A stretch of 64,000 bases of DNA, taken from assembly GCF_023278565.1 (NCBI RefSeq), contig NC_064672.1:7564001-7628000 (forward strand). Reading direction: 5' to 3'. Each line of letters starts with the position of its first letter. Position 1 is the stretch's first letter. The position numbers and the translations under genes were made by a program. Below, piece by piece: positions 37,519 through 48,794 of this stretch. The notes under the pieces are model-generated. The model made no database searches and was not told the DNA's origin. It was given only the letters and a program-made list of their open reading frames with translations. This stretch comes from Colletotrichum lupini (taxonomy: Eukaryota > Ascomycota > Sordariomycetes > Glomerellales > Glomerellaceae).

Positions 37519-40500
37519 CGTGGAGGGGACTACATGCGACCGTCGATGCGCTGGAATTTTTCTGCCTCGCACGTCGTCAAGAATGGTCGTGTTGGGAGAG
37601 TGGGCAGGCTTGGTGTTCTCAAGTCGCCGAAAATATGAGGTGCAGACGTCTGGTTGAGTGCGGAGAACAGATTCGTTCGGTTCTTTTGGTTATCAGATCC
37701 TGCGGGGGGTTGGCCACTGTAGAGTATTCGTAGAGGGAGCGGCAGGACTGAGGAAACTGCGTCTGGCTGGGCTGGCTCGCTAAATGGGCCGATTTTTGGC
37801 GAATCTGGGCCGATGAACCAGGGCTGGCGCAAGCAGGGCGGAAGTTGCACCTCCCCAGGTTGACGGTTACTGTTAGGTAAGGAAGGGAAGGCAGGTACGG
37901 TCGGCAGTCGTGCAGCGCACCTGACAAAATAAATCAGCCTACTCAAGACGAGGGCTTTTACATTAAGGCCAGAAATAAGGTATTCGTCGGCTGATGAAAA
38001 TCTTCAAGGTATTGAGGGTACTCAAAGGGGTCGTGGCCTCTGCTCCTTTTGCCTTTTTTTCTTTCGTTGCAAAGAGCCAAAAACCAGAGGTGTCGGGTCG
38101 AGAAAGAGCTGTACCATCGGGAAGATGCGGCTGCGGCTGTGGTTGCTGTTACTTGCGCTTGCTGCTTGCTGTGGGGGAGCGAACGGGTGGTTCAGGTACG
38201 GAAAGTGCGCGGGCACCTCACCTTCCAATTCTCAGCATCCGACGGGGCAGGCAGGTGGGCAGTGTTGGCGACCCCCTTCCCTCTTTTGCCTTCGTGCCTT
38301 CCAAGTTCCGTCTCTTCCCCTTGACTTCCAGTTCCTCGCTTCCAAGGTCCACACTGATTAGATCTGCGCTAGTCCCGACTGGGGAGTTTCCCCTGTGCCT
38401 TAGGCACGCGAGGCAAATGCAGAATCCGGCACCGGAGTGCAGGGAAATGACGTCGCCACGTGAGGGCAAGTCGAATTTGCAACCACAGCGAAATTGATCT
38501 AGCCTACGCATTTGATTGCGAGTTATGCGCGCAACTCGGCTCAGAAATACCACCACATGGGCGAATCATTAGCTATAAATGCACTGTCAGGTTCAATATC
38601 TCGATGGCTTCATCCAAAAATGCGCAACTCATTAAAGCATCCAATGGTCTCAGATCCTGTGGAGCCGGGTTGCTTTGTAGTCAAAGCTGTCGCCCTTTTG
38701 TGTCTAGGCGTGAATTGCTTCTTCTCCCTGACATTTACCGTTATAAATGCTAGAAATCCAATCCGCACAGAAGGTTGTGGGTCCCTGCCATTGACTGGTC
38801 TTTGGTGTTTGGAGATGCCGTCGCTTCCGGCAGGCCGTAATAGCGGACGGCGTCAAGGGAACATCGCGCCAGGAACGGAATTGTGAATCGTTTCCCCTAC
38901 TGGAAAGCTTCGACCAATGGAGAGAAGCATCAAGATCTGATAATCTCGCATGGCACTTGGAAGCTCCAAAGTCTCCGGGGGGTGGTGTGACCCATCCAGC
39001 CCTACCGGTCGAGAGCATCCGCCGGCCGGCAGCGGATCGTCCGATGATCCAATCTACCGAGTACCCTGGCCTGGCTGCTCGGCGGAGCGAGCATCCTGAG
39101 GTGAGGTAGGTAGGGGAGAGGGGCTGCCAGGAGGAAAGCTGGCTCCCGTACGCATCACTGCCTGCGATAGCTTGACTTTTACCGAAAGCTCCCTAGTGAG
39201 CTTGTTCAGTCGAAGGTCTGCCCATGTTGACAGTGGCATCGAGTCTCGTCGGGGATGATTATCGTGACCAAGTTCCCACGTATCTGTTCCTATGAGCATT
39301 ATTGTGTGAACCCCTTATCGGACCGCGCCCGCCTACCTAAGGTAGAGTCCAGCATCATGAGTCGACTCCGCACTCTCCACGGTGCGTGAGGGGCGAGGAA
39401 GCTGGAGCCGCGAAGATCAGAGTTGCAGAACCCCCCACATACGTCCCCAACCATGGAGGATGGGGTTGACTTGACTCCGAGGGGGGCGTGGACTTGGGCC
39501 TCCTCGAACGTGGTCTTTGATCGTACACCTGCTCCGCTACAACGAGACGCCGACGAGATGTATCCATGGTGGCTAGATTTCCTGTGATATTCGTCAACAT
39601 TGTTTTCTCGTGATGGAAGTCATCTCTTGCCTTGAGATTCCAGACTTCAAGCACCACTCGTGAGTGCTGGCGCTGGATCTGCCCCATTACTTTCGAATGA
39701 CCCTTTTTGGCCCCTTCATCAATTGCTCATCATGAGCCATCAAGGTTCTCATCAGCAACATAGATTTGACCAGATATCACTAAGGATGATGGCGGCCCCA
39801 GCTACAAAGGGTCTCCCACCCAGTCGAATGTTGAGAGTGACAGAGTTGAATTTGGTTCGGCAAGAAAAGTGAGGGGATATTGTATGCAAAGCACGTCTGA
39901 GGAAGACAATGCACTAAGTACCCGTACCTAGGCAAGTATGTCGGCGTGGCTGTCGTGGGTCTCAACCTGTGCCTATCAACCCCCAAAGGCATCCCACCTT
40001 CCCATCACCTTGCCTGAGATGAGGTGAGGTGCCATCATCTTAGACAATCTTCAGTGACACTAGAGCCGTGACTGGCCCATAACAACGTGTTCGTCTCACA
40101 GCAGAGGCATGGACAGTAGACAGTCCTCAACTGATGTAGCGCGCCAACAAAGCTTCTCTCATTCACCTCTGATGTCTACCTCGGCAAACAAATCACACAA
40201 TAGTACCACCTAGAATCAGATAAACTCTTCTGTCCGCCTTTTGACGCCAATAAATTCATAGCCCTTTTCATTACGTGATGAAGGAAAATGGCGTGTCTGA
40301 TATACCGTCATAAAAGTAAATAAAAAACCCCGCCACTGGCTAAATGCAATTGCCAGAAGAATGTACAATATGATCGTGCTTCGTGAAAAAAAGGTTCTAT
40401 GCGTCTCGTTCTCTCCCCAAACCCCTCGATCCTCCCTTCGGCAGGTCTCCTGTGCAACGTTGCCGATACGCCATGCGAGAAGTTAAGAACTTTATAGAAG

Positions 40501-40573
40501 AGATATATGTGAATAGAGGGTACCCCTCTGAGCGGTCGTGAAGAATGTATCCCATCCAAAATCTGGGATTGGT
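37519..40573. other. Intergenic region KDM4 promoter / lcb3 3' side
   Basis: This 3.05 kb holds the KDM4 promoter and leader on the minus strand and the 3' UTR of the next gene. Open frames are short and unrecognised. It contains GGTGAGGTAGGTAGGGG near 39100 and related GGTA-rich motifs at 39331-39350. Confidence 0.5.
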
Positions 40574-42607
40574 TTACGCGGTGCGGAGATGGTTCGATCC
40601 AAGGCCGATCAACTCGAACATGATTGGGATGAGGCCGACGCCCAGCCAAGCAATACCTGTCGGCATCTGTCAGCAAATGTGGAGCAAGGTCGGATCATGC
40701 GGAAGAGGGATGGCGCTTTACCTGTATAAACAACCAGCTTGGTCACCACCTCAACATCGTAACGCACTCGTGGGCGGATGAGTCGAAGAAACATTTCCTT
40801 CTCACTCATCTCATCCTGTTGGCCGACCCTCAGCTCCACCTCTCCCTTCTCCTCGCTCGGGCTCGCCAGCACGCTCCCCGTACCCATCATGCGCTCAAAG
40901 TCGTTAAGCGAATTGCCGTGGTGGCCTTGAACACCAGACGTTGCTCCCTTCCCTTCCCAGTCGCTGCTCTTCTCTCGAAGCTCGTGCACACTGCCCTTGC
41001 TCTTGATGCTGCCATTGCTTCCGATGCTCTCCCGACGTCGTCGCTCGCGGTATGCAAGTGTCTCATACGCATCAGCAGCACTCTGTGGTCCGATCGAAAC
41101 TGAGCGACCACGCGTTGTCGGGTGACGAATGGACTGGACTACACGGGGCAAGTCTCTGACGTTGGGAATAAGCGTATCCATCCTCGAGCCCGGGTCAATA
41201 GACTTGTACATGGACGCTGGTGTAAAGAAACGTCTGGGAAGATTCCACTCGACCTTCTCTAGGAGACGGAAAAGGTGAGGCAGAACTCTGAGCATGGTAG
41301 GTTTCATGACCTCTCGCCACAACAGTATGACAACTACGCCGAATACAACCCGGGCTAGTACAATGTGCCAGCCCAATGCATTGAGATCAATGGACTCAAC
41401 AGTATGGGCAGAACCTCCGAACGAATCGATTGAAGTCCGCCCATACATCCATGTTCCGATCTCCAGGCCAATCACGACTCCAGCAAAGGCTACACTGTCG
41501 TCGAAACAAGGGCAGTCGTCCGCCGGCTCGGGGTGTATCCTCACGAGAACAATGACGACGAGAGCAGCGATAACGGGCGCCCACCATGAGCTGCTGTGCA
41601 TGTAGGCGTCCAGCGGCGGGCCGTAGTGGAACTCGACAAGAGAGATTGCAGCACCCAAGACCGAGCCCACGATTACGTCGATGAAGCCATGCATACCACA
41701 GTACAGCCGACCGAGAATGATGGAAATGGCATAAAAGTACGACAAGCCCTCGAGGACGGTCTTGGTTGTCTCTGGCATGGCGTTCTCAGGACTCCTGAGA
41801 AGCAATACTGCGTACACGGCCACTGACACGGCGTTGGCGCTATGGGTCGAAGGGAAGCCATATTCCAACGCAGCAGATCCGGACATGGTGATTCGATGCA
41901 GTGGCGGGGACAGCGGTCTGGGTAGAGAGAAGAAGTCCTTGATAAAGCCGGTGAAGAAGACACCCTCGGCCAGGATGTGGATAACACTGTGAGATGGCAG
42001 CTTGTTAGATATTTTCTATAAAACTATGCGCGGCGAATGATGCTTACCCTTTACCAAAGGAGGCGTACCCGCACCAGAAGAGCATGGGTAGACCGATCAT
42101 GAAGAATGTATGAGTGCCGAGGTTGGCCGTGATCGCAAAGTAACTATCGAGCCACGGGGTGCGCATCGTTTCCTGCAGATAGGCCAGGTAAGGTGTCTCC
42201 CATCGGATCAGTGGCAGCAGCGACTGCCGCAGTCGATATCGCCATGGCGGCAGCGCTCTCTTGTCTGTGAACAGGCACGGTCAGCTCAAGGCTTGGAGGC
42301 TTGCGTACGGGCAAGGTATATGGGGCACTTGTCGATGCGCCAGGCTCAAGACAAGAGCGACAGCGCGAAAGGCAGTGCCGGGAGAGTGTAGCAGCGTACA
42401 ATGATCGAGACTTCTCAAACCCGCATCAGGGGCGTCACTGGGGCTCTTGACTACGATCAGAGGCGGGGCGGGGGCCTCGGCGACAGCAGCTGGGTCGGCA
42501 AGCTTTAGATTCGCAAGGGTGGCGTCCGGCTGGGGATTCGGCGCAGATGCGGCGCCATTGGTATGGCTAGTCATCGAGCGGTGTCTAAGGTCGTGGTCGT
42601 GAGGCAT
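40574..42607 (-). CDS. lcb3: Long-chain-base phosphate phosphatase (Lcb3/Ysr3, sphingosine-1-phosphate phosphatase)
   Basis: Integral ER membrane PAP2-type phosphatase that dephosphorylates dihydrosphingosine/phytosphingosine 1-phosphate in sphingolipid recycling. Exons are 42400-42607, 42048-42264, 40722-41986 and 40574-40656. Introns are 135, 61 and 65 bp; phases agree at every junction. The product is about 590 residues. The three PAP2 motifs are present: KDFFSLPRP (K158, R165), FPSTHSAN (H190) and GRLYCGMHGFIDVIVG (R235, H241, D245). Eight or so hydrophobic segments follow WLDSYFAITANLGTHTFFMI. A cytosolic Ser/Arg-rich loop (SIGPQSAADAYETLAYRERR) precedes the last membrane segment VVYTGIAWLGVGLIPIMFE, formed only after the final intron is removed. 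The start may be 42607 (MPHDHDLRHRS) or 42574 (MTSHTNGAAS); neither has a strong context. Confidence 0.92.
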
Positions 42608-42615
42608 ACGGCCAT
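42571..42615 (-). other. Possible overlapping upstream ORF at the lcb3 start
   Basis: A 15-codon frame starts at an ATG eight bases before the first lcb3 ATG, in another frame. It ends with a TGA that overlaps the second in-frame lcb3 ATG as ATGA. If transcribed it could tune initiation. Whether the transcript includes it is unknown. Confidence 0.25.
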
Positions 42616-44832
42616 TCGTTTTCTCGTAGTGTGATTTGATTCTCTTCGAGTTGTGTTCGGTCTGCGTGGTGCGTATTCGCGGGTAGAGTCGCAGGTTCGG
42701 AGGGGGTGAGGGAAGTGTTCGGTGTAAGGCGTTTAAGGTGGAGGGGAAGCAGATGCGGATGCAATTGCTCGAAGGGTTGGCGAGCAACTGGGCATCCGGG
42801 GGCGGTTAATTCGCGAGAAGGCCGAGGAGCGAACGATGCGCTTGCTGGGAGAGAAGAGGGATCGCCAACGACTAGAAGATTGTGAGTATGTCGCAGGAAT
42901 CGAGATTTGGCGTCAAAGGTTGTGGGAGGGAAACGATGGGAGTGCAGGGGAAATTTGCAGGTGCAGCAAATGGATGGTAGTGGGATTGCGATGTTGCGTT
43001 CGCGCCACAAACGGGCGTGGGAACCTGTAACTGGAACTCGAACTGGAACCTGCTGTAGTGGTGTTGTGCTGGGCAAGGTACATTTACTTGGCTTACCTTG
43101 TGGTACTTCTCGGACGATGTACCTTTCTCTTGAGGGGTTAGGTACTCTTGGACGCCGGATGAGGCACTCGAGGCAACCTAAAGTGTATTCTTCAATACTT
43201 GACTAGTACCTTGTGAGCCAACAAGAAATGAGCAGAGAGGTCCTCTTGAACGGCACAACGGGTAGAGTGAAGAAAGAAGGAAGGAAAAAAGAGACAATGA
43301 AATCTGGCACGGAAGGGTCCCGCGCTAAGGTAGCGCTACGTTGTGTCAGGCGTTACGAACACCTCATGGAAAGATGGAAGCATCTCAGATGGATCGGTAC
43401 CTGACAGCAGTACACAGTACAGTGACAGATAAAAGACACCAGTGACCACCCGCCATCCCTAGGTGGGTAGCACCTTGGACTTGCACCTAAGACTGCTCGC
43501 CCTTGTAATCGACAACGGCGGGGGCGCTCGCCTTAGCTCTCCCCAGCTTCCAAGTAGGTAAGTAGGTACCTTGGCCTTTCACTTTCACAGGCTTCGGGTA
43601 CTTATGGAATGTACCTTACTTACCATGTGGACGTCGAGATTCCCCGTTCCCCGACCTTGTACCACCAGCACTTACCTTGCATGGATCGCACAAGTAAGTA
43701 CCTCTAGTACGATGTCAGTATTGCACTCGTCCTCCAAAAGATATCCCAGCATCCAACGCGGCATACAATACCTCACAAAGGCTTCGAGAGAATCCACAGA
43801 CAAAAGGGCACGAGATCATGGACCTCGACTCGGTCTTTCTCTTCTTCTCTTCATGCACCAGAAGGAGTGGAGTCCACTGGTGGCACATCGTCAACGGACG
43901 GACATCTGTCTCACCATCAAAGAGCTTGAATATGAGATGACGAAGAAATGTATGAACAGAGCAAATGGGGCGGGAGCGAGCAAAGTAACCACCAAGCCTC
44001 GGGATCAGATTCTCCCTTCTCTTCTCCCCCCTCCTTCCAAGAAATACCATCCAGCAGCCAAAGTGTCAGACAAAAAAGGGCCACTAGGACCATCCCGAAT
44101 AATGCCATTGTTACGCGCACACAGACACCAACGGCCGCCCAAGCTAACCTCTCCTCAAACAAGCATCTCCCCAGAATCAACAGCCTTCGCTCTCGTCTCA
44201 TCCTGTCTTGGTCTAATCCTCTACACAGTATGCGCTAAGTATCGTCTTTCGCCAGGGAGGGGGGGATTTCAGATGCCCAAGACCATTCCGCATTTGCATT
44301 GAACGAGTCCGAGGGCCCTTTCTTTCTGCCTTTCGAGAACACGACACTCTGACCTCACTGGTCTTTGCTTGTCGTCACTCTCGTCGTTCTCCTCTCATCA
44401 CTACCAAGAGACTGTACTGTAAGTGCCCTCTGGTGCCTCAGGTTGCCTTGAGTACCTACCTAGCCGAGTAGTGTACGATAAGGTAGGCGGGCGGGGGCGG
44501 GCAACTGGGTGCCTCTTCCAGAAAGGTTACACGGAGAATGCCATGCAGAATACAACGACACCCCCACCAGAATTCTACTGCACAGTAGACTCAGGCATCT
44601 AGTATCCTAGACATTCTACGTAGTATGTCCACAAGTCCAAAGCTTCGGAGCTCCAGAGCTCCCTTTCTACACACCTACCTCACCTCACCCAACCAATAAG
44701 CTGAAGCACTCGATCCTCGTTGACGAGCACCATTGTACTCAAACTCCCGTCACGCCGGAAAAAAACTGCTCTCATCAGCAAACACGGGTTCGACAACAGC
44801 TGCCTTACGTCAGGACAATCAACTCCATCAAG
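42608..44832. other. Divergent intergenic region lcb3 / oar1
   Basis: This 2.2 kb holds promoters for both genes. It is dense in GGTACCTTAC and AGTAGGTA-type motifs (43070-43215, 43440-43700, 44455-44500, 44650-44700). One open frame on the plus strand (ATG 43604 to 44302, 232 codons) is the longest unexplained frame outside known genes, but it has no recognisable domain. Confidence 0.45.
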
Positions 44833-46258
44833 ATGTCCGGCGCCCTTCTTCCCCTCCGAGCCCGGCACTGCCTCATCACCGGCGCCTACGGAGGCATCGG
44901 CGCCGCAATTGCCTCCCGCTTCGCCGCCGAGGGCGCCCTGGTGACCCTCCTCGGCCGCAAGGAAGACAAGCTACGCGACCTCTGCGCTCAGCTCCCGCCC
45001 TTCCGGGATCACCGCCTCGCCCCTCTTACCTCCTCTGCCTCTGCCTCCGCCTCATCGTCGCCCTCAGAGGCTAAACCAGCCCATTCTTACGCCGTCATGG
45101 ACGTCTCCGCTGACGCTCGTGATGAGGCTGTCCTCGATGATATCTGGGTTTGTCTTTTCTCCCACCCATCTTCCACACCTCCACCTAACATCAATAACAC
45201 ATCAAAAATACTACATTGAGAGAAACGAGGCTACCTAGCTATCGCACCATGAACAAGTAGACACATTGACTAACAGGGACTTCCCCGTTCCCCTTCTTCA
45301 AGAAACGTACGGGCCAGATAGACGTCCTTGTCAACGCCGCGGGTATTGCGCAATTCCAGCTGTTGCAAAACACCTCCCCACAGGCCGCAAGAGAGCTCAT
45401 CGACACAAACCTCATGGGCACTATCTTCATGTCTAGGTACATGGCCCAACGCATGAAGCGCAGGCGCGCAGACAGGGATGGTAAGTCATGGCACATCGCT
45501 ACAACCATGCATATTCACTTTTCCCACACAACCCGTTGTTGCCACACACGCGATCGATCCGATCGCAACAACCACCTGCACCGCACAGATGCGCCAGCCT
45601 CATGCCAACGATGTGCTGCATACACACACATCACATACACGCACGCACCGCATCGACAGCCCCGCTAACCACGCGATCCACTCTCTCCAGCCTGCATTAT
45701 CAACGTTGCTAGCTTGCTGGCCGAAAAAGGCAGCCCTGGCACCAGTGTCTACGCTGCATCAAAGGCCGGTATCATTGGTAGGTTCTTCTCTTTTTGGTCT
45801 CTGCTTCGTCTCTCATACATCGCGGGGTCGCCGTGGCTGTATCCTTTCTAGCCCATCCCCCCGATTTAGTGAAGCAAGTCTAACACCTCCGTTCCGCTCT
45901 TCTGAAGGCCTCACCCACGCCCTGTCCGTCGAGCTAGGGCCATTGCGCATCAGGACCAACGCCATCGTTCCTGGCTACATAGAAACAAACATGCTTGCCG
46001 GTAAGAGACCCTCCGTTCATCTCCCACTTGCAGGGCCGACCTCAGAGGACCCCATACACCAAATATCCTTGGTTAGGTAGGCCAACAGCTAATATACAAA
46101 TTATCACAGCAATGTCGAGGGAACCTCTTGAGAAGAGGATACCGCTGGGTCGCTTGGGGCGGCCTGACGAGGTCGCCGACGCTGCCGTCTTTCTTGCTCA
46201 AAACGCCTACGCCAATAACTGCATCCTGAACTTAGATGGCGGGCTCAGTGCTGTCTGA
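44833..46258 (+). CDS. oar1: 3-oxoacyl-[ACP] reductase-like short-chain dehydrogenase (Oar1 type)
   Basis: NAD(P)H-dependent SDR resembling FabG/Oar1, the ketoreductase of mitochondrial type II fatty acid synthesis. Exons are 44833-45151, 45277-45480, 45691-45777, 45908-46000 and 46110-46258; all four junctions are phase 1, giving 283 residues. The cofactor motif is TGAYGGIG (16-23), then NAAG after IDVLV. The catalytic Ser182, Tyr195 and Lys199 lie in NVASLLAEKGSPGTSVYAASK with normal spacing, followed by PGYIETNM and the terminal LNLDGGLSAV. The first donor is uncertain: the consensus-like GTTTGT at 45148 breaks the frame, so I used GTCTTT at 45152. Exon 1 also contains an Ala/Ser-rich insert (SASASASSS). 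Another SDR substrate is possible. Its stop is only 71 bp from that of uba2 on the other strand. Confidence 0.83.
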
Positions 46259-46329
46259 GCTGGCGTGCAGCTCCCATTTTTACGTAGAAGGGGCACCCTT
46301 GGCTTGGAAGAAAGTGGACCCAAGCACAA

Positions 46330-48794
46330 TCAGTCGTCGTCAATGACAATGGCTCCGCCGGTAGAGTCGTCCACAATGACCACGTCGTCGCTGCCGCTCG
46401 TGGTAGCGACAACCTTGGCCTTCTTGGCTTCGATCAGCTCGTCTCCGTCGTCCGGCCGGGGCCGCTTGAGGTTAGATGTCCCCTCCGATGCCTCGCCAGC
46501 GGGCTTGCCATTTGGCTCACTCGTGCCGTTGGATTCGGCGGATGCCTCCTTCTTGGGCTTGCGAGGGATCTCGGGCTTCTTGTCCGCGACCAAGCCCTGG
46601 ATGGGCTTATCAGTCAGGGGCTCCTTGCTATGTGGTTGTTAGTTTGTGGTTTAATACGAGCTCTCGAGCAGATAACGTACGATTCCTGGATGCTGATGAC
46701 GACGTTGACAAAGGGTTCGTCATCGTCTTCATCAATAATTGTGAGGAAAGAGTCCTCCTTGATCCCAAGCTCGCTGAGCTTCTTGGAGAGGTTCTCCGTC
46801 TCATCCGGGTCGTAGAGCGGCCCGACGTCATTATTCAGGGCGAACTCCTTGTCACCGTAGCCAAGCTCCAGGCGCACAAAGTCTTCGACAAGGTCCTTGA
46901 GCGTCGCTCGGGACATGTCGACAGTGACGCTCGTCTGATATACGCTGCATACCGGGCAATCTGGGTTAGGGGCGCGGAACTTGCTCGAGTTAAGCAGACG
47001 GGCAGGGTTGTGAGGAGAGATGAACACCTAGACAAAAACATTAGACTACCGATTCCTCGCCAGGACCCAAAAACTTTAGACCTTACCTCCTTGGTCTGAG
47101 TGAAATCGCCTCTCAGCACCTTGAACGATTGCAAGACACACAGGCCGGCGACAATGGCATTGGTTGTCGCAATAGCAGGGATGATGTTGCCAGCCATCTG
47201 CTTGATATCGAAGCGCGACTTTCTCTCAATGCCGAAGATGGATGATCGAATATTTGCGCTCGAGGTCACAAAGTCCAACGTGTCCTCGTCGTCCTTGTCG
47301 AAGGTGATCAGGGGCTCAGGTCCAGATGCGTCCTCCTTGTGCGCCTTTTTCAGCTCCTGCATCCGTTTGCTCAGACGGTCCAGGCTGTCGACGAAGACTG
47401 CAAAGTTCTCCTCCAACGTCCATACTTGTTGTCCTCCCTGCAAGATAGTCTCCTTCGAGGCGAGGGCTGCGGCTGACTGCTCTGCCAAAGTCTTGTAGTC
47501 GAGAGCCTCAGGTTTCCGTCTGGACTTCCACATATCCTCCATGGACGCGAGTCGCACAATGTCGGTGTTGAAGACCTTATCAAAGAGCAGCTGCGGGAAG
47601 GCATCAGTGCCCAATGATTCGCGAATCGTTCTCAAGGCCGCAGCCTCCTTCTTCAACTCTTCAATTTCCTTGGCATTGTCGGCATCGGCCGAGTTGTCGA
47701 ATGCGGACTCGTCTTCGCTCGCGCCAAAGATCTCGTTGAGAAGATAGCTCTTGCCCCACACGATGCAGTGGATGGGCTGGCTAGGGGTGCTTCGAATGGT
47801 GCAGACCGGGTAAGACTTGGGCGTCTCCTTGGGCGTGCAGTCGTAACATGCGGTAACACCCTTCTTGATGACCTGGACGTTGCCGTTGAATCCCGTCGTG
47901 CCGCTCTCGATGAGAGGTACGTCCGCAGCCAAGCACATCCTGTTGACGTGCCGTCTGGCCTCTAGGTTATCCAGCGCATTGAAGACAATGTGGAAGTCGC
48001 GGAACCACTTGACGTTAAATTGGGCGTCCTTGATGTTGGAATGATGCGCGACGATCTTAACCTTGGGGTTGAAGGGCTGCGCGGCATCCTTGGCCACCTT
48101 TTTGTAAGTCAGTATTGCAATACTCTCCACACCTATATCACTGCTTCTGGTACCATACCAATGCCTTGGACTTCTTGATGTGCTCGTGTCGGAAGAGAAA
48201 TTGTCGGTTGAGGTTGCTCAAATCGATGGTGTCTAGGTCGACGACGTGAATTTCACCGAAACCCGTAAGCACGATGTTCTTGAGTAGTTCGCATCCGATA
48301 CCGCCAGCTCCAACCATGAGAACGCGCGCCTGCGTGTTGTAAGTTAGCTCCATTGACTCTTCAATTGCATTGTAACCCATCATCGGGAGGAAACTGGCTG
48401 CTTTTGGAATAGGTAAGGGGGACGACGTTGGATGAAAGCCGCGATGCTAGGCAGGTCGCGTGGTCTGATGCGCCGGGGCTCTCTGACGAGGGTTGCGACG
48501 TACCTTCTTGACATTGGCGTTCAATGAGCCGCCGAGCGATTGCTGGAAGAATCGATCACGCGTCTGCACGGCGGGAGGTCGCTGCTGCTGCTGCGGCGGC
48601 GGCGGCTTTTGTTGCTGTTGCTGCTGCGTCGTTTGCGCGGGTGGTTGAGCGACGGGGATGGCTTCCGTTTGTGCTGGTTGCTGCTGCTGTTGCTGTGGTG
48701 CTGATGCTGGTGTAGGCGCCATCGCGGCGGCGGGCACTGTCGCCTCTGCCGCGGTTGCTGCAGGTGCAGCTCCTGCTTCCGCGGTGGAATCCAT
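46330..48794 (-). CDS. uba2: SUMO-activating enzyme subunit Uba2 with glutamine-rich N-terminal extension
   Basis: Catalytic subunit of the SUMO E1, which adenylates SUMO with Aos1 and carries it as a thioester. Exons are 48504-48794, 48159-48329, 47087-48097, 46681-47027 and 46330-46627; introns of 174, 61, 59 and 53 bp all have consistent phase. The product is 705 residues. The normal Uba2 N-terminus ([19 protein letters not shown], then [16 protein letters not shown]) is preceded by about 75 extra residues rich in Ala, Gln and Pro. Zinc cysteines are in CYDC and CPVC. The active cysteine is ~253 in [20 protein letters not shown]. The ubiquitin-like domain follows ([20 protein letters not shown]). 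The C-terminus holds a basic NLS-like [18 protein letters not shown] and the SUMO-interaction-like [17 protein letters not shown]. Confidence 0.95.

Noticed and set aside
44833..45219. oar1 exon 1 read straight through to 45219 as a 128-residue protein
   Set aside because: The extension past codon ~106 has no SDR features. Downstream exons carry NAAG and YxxxK in matching phase, so this is intron read-through.
48138..48383. Uba2 starting at the minus-strand ATG near 48383 ([13 protein letters not shown]...)
   Set aside because: That segment is intron; splicing from 48504 to 48329 restores the conserved [16 protein letters not shown] junction.
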